Source of the DNA: Thysanoteuthis rhombus
Lineage: Eukaryota > Mollusca > Cephalopoda > Oegopsida > Thysanoteuthidae
Direction: 5' to 3'
Length of the DNA: 64,000 nt
Assembly: GCA_963457665.1 (NCBI GenBank)
Contig: OY735215.1
Location: forward strand, 26,310,597-26,374,596
In this document: piece after piece, positions 60,624 through 64,000 of the stretch
Layout of the letters: every line of letters begins with the position of its first letter
Numbering within the stretch: position 1 is the first letter of the stretch
Program-made: the position numbers and the translations under genes
Notes under the pieces: generated by a model
Told to the model about the DNA's origin: nothing
Database searches by the model: none
The model's input: only the letters and a program-made list of their open reading frames with translations

Positions 60624-62698
60624 CTGTCAATAGATTTTACATTATTACTTGTTTTACACCATTTATTATTTTGAATCTTTTTAATCAATTAATTATTATC
60701 ATTTTATTTTGTTTCTCAATCTATTATAGTTTTCAGTATTGTAATTTTATCACTAGCTTTACTCTAACTTATTATAGTTGCTCTTTTATCGATATTATCT
60801 TTTTTTTTAAGTATAAAACCATTGGTTATTATTTTTGATTACACATCTGTTCCATCATCTGTGCATAAGACCTTTTGCTTGTTGAATCAGCGTAGCCACA
60901 ATCACCAACCTGACAAAACAATCAGCCAAGTAATGGTGTATTCTTTCCTTTTCACTTGGTTGTTTTTGTTGTATCAGCACTACCAGACACACCATTTGTC
61001 CTAAAATCTTGCAGATTTGCATGATTTCTGTACTAGACATTTTGTAAAACCATTTTTTCATTTTTGGAAATTTTTTGGCCTTTTTAAAAAACGCTTTAAA
61101 TCTTGAGTCAGCACAACAAGACACAGCATTTGGCCAAGAACTTTGAAAATTCACAGGAGTACTCCATCTTCAATAAACAGTTAGTTGGATTTGGGAGGTT
61201 TTTTTTTGTTTTTAATTGACTTTTTCTTTCTTTCATCCAAATCTTGTGTCAGCTCAATTGGACTCACAATTTGGCATATGACCTTGAAAATTTGCACGAA
61301 TATTTCACTAGACATTTTTTAAAAAAACAGTTTGTTGGATTGGATGGAATTTTTTTCCTTTTTCTTATTTTTTGTTGTTTTTTAAAAATCTTGTGTCTGC
61401 ACTACTGAACAAACCATTTGGCCTAGAACCTAAGAAGTTTGCATAAGAAGTTCACTAGACATTTTCTAAAAACGTTGTTTTAGATTTTTGGAAATCTTAC
61501 TTTTTAATGGAATTTTCTGTGCTTGTTTGGATCTTTTAATCCCATATCATGCTACCAGACAAACCATTCAGCCTAGAACCTTGCAAATTTATAATGAGTA
61601 CTCCACTAGACATATTCTGGACCAAGTTTTTTTAAATTTTTGTGCATTTTCTTTCGGTTTTGTGTCAGCACCATAAGTTATAACATTTGGCCCAGAACCT
61701 TGTCATTTTCATGAGTAATCAACTGAACATTTTTTGAAACATTTCTTTAGATTTTTGGAATTTTTTTTTTTGCATGAAAAATTAAAAAAAAACTAAACAC
61801 TTTAAATCTTGTGTCAATGCTACCAGACAACCAATTCAGCCTTTGCATGAGTGCTCCACCAGACATCTTCTGAAAATGGCTTCTTGGATTTTTAGAGTCT
61901 TTTTTTCTGGAATTTTTTTTTCTCAAAACTCTTTCAATCTTGTGTCAGTGTTGCGTAACACACAATTTGGCCTAGAACCTTACAAATTTGCATGAGTACT
62001 CCTCTAAAGGTTTGTTGGATCCCTGAAATTTTTTATTTTTTGCATTTTCTGGAGTTCTTTTTTGACTTTTCAATCTACATACAAACAAACATGGACTAAT
62101 TCACAGTGAAAGTGTTTCAACCCCCTTCCTATTTCCCAGCATGCAAAAGCAGGCTAAAAATGTGACAGTCATTTTTTATTATTCATTTCATAGAGTGATG
62201 TAAATCAAGGCTTCTCAAAGTTGTGGTTTGCACACCTCCAGTGGCACCACGAAGATTATTGGGTGTCACAGAAATATATCAAAGTCTTCTTTAAAGAATA
62301 ATGATTTTGTACAATTTTCGGGGCTGGGTATCATTTTGTGATTCTTGTACAATATAATTATGTCAGCACCACCAAACATTCCAAAGTGATTTACAAAATG
62401 GCTGGTGTGATATACTTACTTTTTGAATATTCCAGAATTTGAAAATGATTTTCAAGTTCTTTCAGGTTTCACTTCTATTATTTCATTACTAGTTTTACTC
62501 TATCTTATTATCGATTATGAATTTCATATTCATTTTCTACAATAATTATATGTATGATTTACTTCAAAATGTTGAACTCTTATGTAAGTTCAACATAGTA
62601 ACGACTGATATAGTGACAGCCATTATGAGTTGAGAAAAGATAAAAACCCCATAATTAAGATTATGCAAAAATATATTTTATAAGAAATCAACACAGAC
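60624..62698 (-). other. Intron of gene 3 carrying an expanded repeat array
   Basis: A 2,075-base interval between two phase-0 matched exons. It begins GTCTGTG (donor, minus strand) and ends TTGACAG. Most of it is the T-rich repeat array and cassette described at 60955-62330. Confidence 0.65.
60955..62330 (+). repeat. Tandem array of 120-150 bp units with hAT-like end, cassette copy 2
   Basis: Eight diverged units are anchored on 'ctaccagacacaccatttggcctagaaccttgcaaattt', with anchors near 60983, 61110, 61256, 61403, 61553, 61668, 61822 and 61950. Each is followed by 'gcatgagtactccactagacattttctaaaaacagtttgttggattttt'. After the array come 'gacagtcattttttattattcatttc' and 'ggcttctcaaagttgtggtttg...attattgggtgtcacagaaatat', the same succession as the cassette at 27.3-28.6 kb. 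Confidence 0.8.
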
Positions 62699-62773
62699 CT
62701 GTAGGTTTCTGATTTCTTCTTTTGAAGTTGAGATTTCTTCATCTTTACATGATGAAAGTACTTCATACTTGTG
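62699..62773 (-). CDS. Coiled-coil protein, internal exon (gene 3, exon a)
   Basis: A 75-base exon on the minus strand between the acceptor ATTTCAG (62774-62780) and the donor CAG|GTCTGT (exon ends at 62699). Its 25 codons, HKYEVLSSCKDEEISTSKEE then IRNLQ, are phase 0 at both ends and join in frame to exon b (about 2.1 kb further along the transcript), giving an uninterrupted charged helical run of 83 residues. Short phase-0 exons of 75 bases are usual in long coiled-coil genes. Family and function are not recognised, and upstream exons were not found before the window edge. Confidence 0.7.
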
Positions 62774-63440
62774 CTGAAATGTTAGATGAATAATTAACTT
62801 TATATCAATATAAGAAATAATTTACAAGATATCAAGATTATGGAGTTCACTCTATTATTTTAGCAACTAGATGCTGCCAGTGACAAAACAACTTTTTTGA
62901 TCAGTTAATCATTACACACATATGTAGAGCTTTCCCCCACTATCTGAAAGTAGGACCTTCTTATAAAACCTTTCTAAGCAGAAATAGCTTCAAGTAAAGA
63001 GGCAATTACCATTAATTTGTTTGAATACATATTTTGAATGTTTTTAGACTCTAAAAATAGAGATGATAGTATGTTAGGCTAAGTTTTTGGATTGTGGTTG
63101 GGATGGTGGTAGATACAGGTGACTGGATATAGGAGAGAAAGGAAGAGAGTGTGCACTGCCTCTAGAAAGCTTGCTGCAAAATAAACACTGAATGATATCT
63201 TTGCTTCTCGCCTTTCTTTCATATAAGCATAGATGTGGCATAATGGAAACTTTTGAAACGCTTTGGAAACCTGTATCCTCTTTTATTTGTAAAGAAATGT
63301 TTATATGCATTTATATGCAAAAGTTTTATAAAATATAATCAAGCTGATTTAGATCATATAGAATCATGTATGCATTTAAGCATACATTTTTTTAGAATTT
63401 ATTCCTTATCAATATTTGAAAAAATTTAATTGTATGGTTA
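62774..63440. other. Putative intron of gene 3, no further exon seen
   Basis: The frame at 63074-63310 on the minus strand is open but has poor composition and no usable donor. A pyrimidine-plus-CAG at about 63173 leads into a frame with an early stop. Confidence 0.4.
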
Positions 63441-63442
63441 CT

Positions 63443-63712
63443 GAACATTATCAATGATAACATGTTAATTTGCACACGACTGTGTTATGACAGGAAAGAA
63501 CACATAGCTTGATTAGAAATAGGGAGCACTATTAGTGTTATATGGGATGCTTCATGAGGAATAAAGATTTATAATTATTAAGTATCTATTTAGTGCTATT
63601 GTTAGTAAACATTATCCGTGTTAAAATATCAATTTGCTCACAACAGAAAAGAATACATAACTTGATAAGAGATGAGCACTATTAATGTTTTATAAGAAAA
63701 CTTCACAAGGAA
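63443..63712. repeat. Diverged tandem duplication, about 165-bp unit
   Basis: 'aacattatcaatgataacatgttaatttgc...aggaaagaacacatagcttgattag.aatagggagcactattagtgtta' is repeated as 'aacattatccgtgttaaaatatcaatttgc...agaaaagaatacataacttgataag.agatgagcactattaatgttt'. Two copies. Confidence 0.8.
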
Positions 63713-63749
63713 TTCCTGATTGAATTTTGTTTGATGATATGTTTTAATT

Positions 63750-64000
63750 ATTGTATGTGGTTGGTTCAGACTAATTCCTTCATGTTATTGTTTGTTTTCT
63801 TCACAAGATTTCACTCATGTACCCTCTGGTCTTCCTCAGGTGTCTTTTGTACTTGAAGATGTTGTCTAATTTTGTTTTGAAAGAGAATTTGCATCCCCTT
63901 TCATACACAGAAGGGATGCAAGCACTGGATATCATGTCAATGAGAGGGGATACGCATATTTGATAACATTCTAGAAAACAACAGACACCCAAAGAAGAAC
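63750..64000 (-). mobile_element. LINE- or SINE-like 3' tail, truncated by window edge
   Basis: The minus strand has an open frame (63992 to 63801) ending ...FKYKRHLRKTRGYMSEIL, followed by 'gtgaagaaaacaaacaataacatgaagg'. The segment 'acctgaggaagaccagagggtacatgagtgaaatcttgtgaag' is the counterpart of the 3' part of the SINE at 47826-48085. The open frame may be chance reading of a repeat tail. It continues off the window. Confidence 0.45.

Noticed and set aside
63074..63310. Further upstream exon of the minus-strand coiled-coil gene
   Set aside because: Composition is not coiled-coil, and the only acceptor-like site leads to an early stop.

Overview
The window is eukaryotic and metazoan. It is AT-rich, gene-sparse and full of introns, microsatellites and decayed transposons. 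RTE-type LINE tails ending in GAT/ATC runs, tRNA-headed SINEs, long-inverted-repeat Tc1 and mariner copies, long (TA)n/(CT)n/(CA)n tracts and a recurrent repeat tail that I associate with octopus sequence suggest a coleoid cephalopod (octopus-like) mollusc. The taxonomic call rests on repeat style and memory, not on a database match.

Coding content is confined to the last third. Two plus-strand, terminal-exon-like ORFs are well supported: a 462-codon ORF at 43162-44550 and a 290-codon ORF at 56228-57100. Each is preceded by a splice acceptor and followed by AATAAA. I do not recognise either family. They share three short collinear blocks (a QxERxxWxxKhQ motif, an EEEL-coiled-coil block and a basic S-x-S-P block), so they look like highly diverged tandem paralogues. 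The longer one adds a basic cluster, a low-complexity tail and a small Cys/His segment. On the minus strand, two internal exons at 62699-62773 and 60449-60623 have clean splice sites and compatible phase. They encode a continuous coiled-coil stretch of an otherwise off-window gene that converges on the 290-codon ORF.

Layout: 1-10.5 kb is non-coding with microsatellites, two SINEs and a fragment of an unidentified TE-like ORF. A Tc1 element with roughly 200-bp inverted repeats spans 12.6-14.2 kb and is interrupted by an RTE tail. A 55-60 bp minisatellite lies at 18.2-18.8 kb and a mariner relic at 18.9-19.6 kb. An RTE LINE spans 21.05-22.25 kb. Two tandem repeat families at 23.7-24.9 kb recur in inverted orientation at 37.4-40.0 kb. 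A possible solo LTR sits inside a dispersed repeat cassette at 27.2-28.6 kb, and the same cassette recurs, expanded, in the intron at 60.9-62.3 kb. A foldback element lies at 30.2-30.4 kb and a 1.1-kb inverted-repeat structure at 33.0-34.1 kb. A 280-bp direct duplication occurs at 35.7 and 38.1 kb. From 43 to 58 kb the two plus-strand genes are interspersed with RTE, MULE, SINE, three mariner/Tc1-type relics and one unidentified TE-like fragment.

No rRNA, functional tRNA, CRISPR array or operon-like system is visible. The least expected signals are the diverged gene pair and the internally repeated cassette with a hAT-like end.
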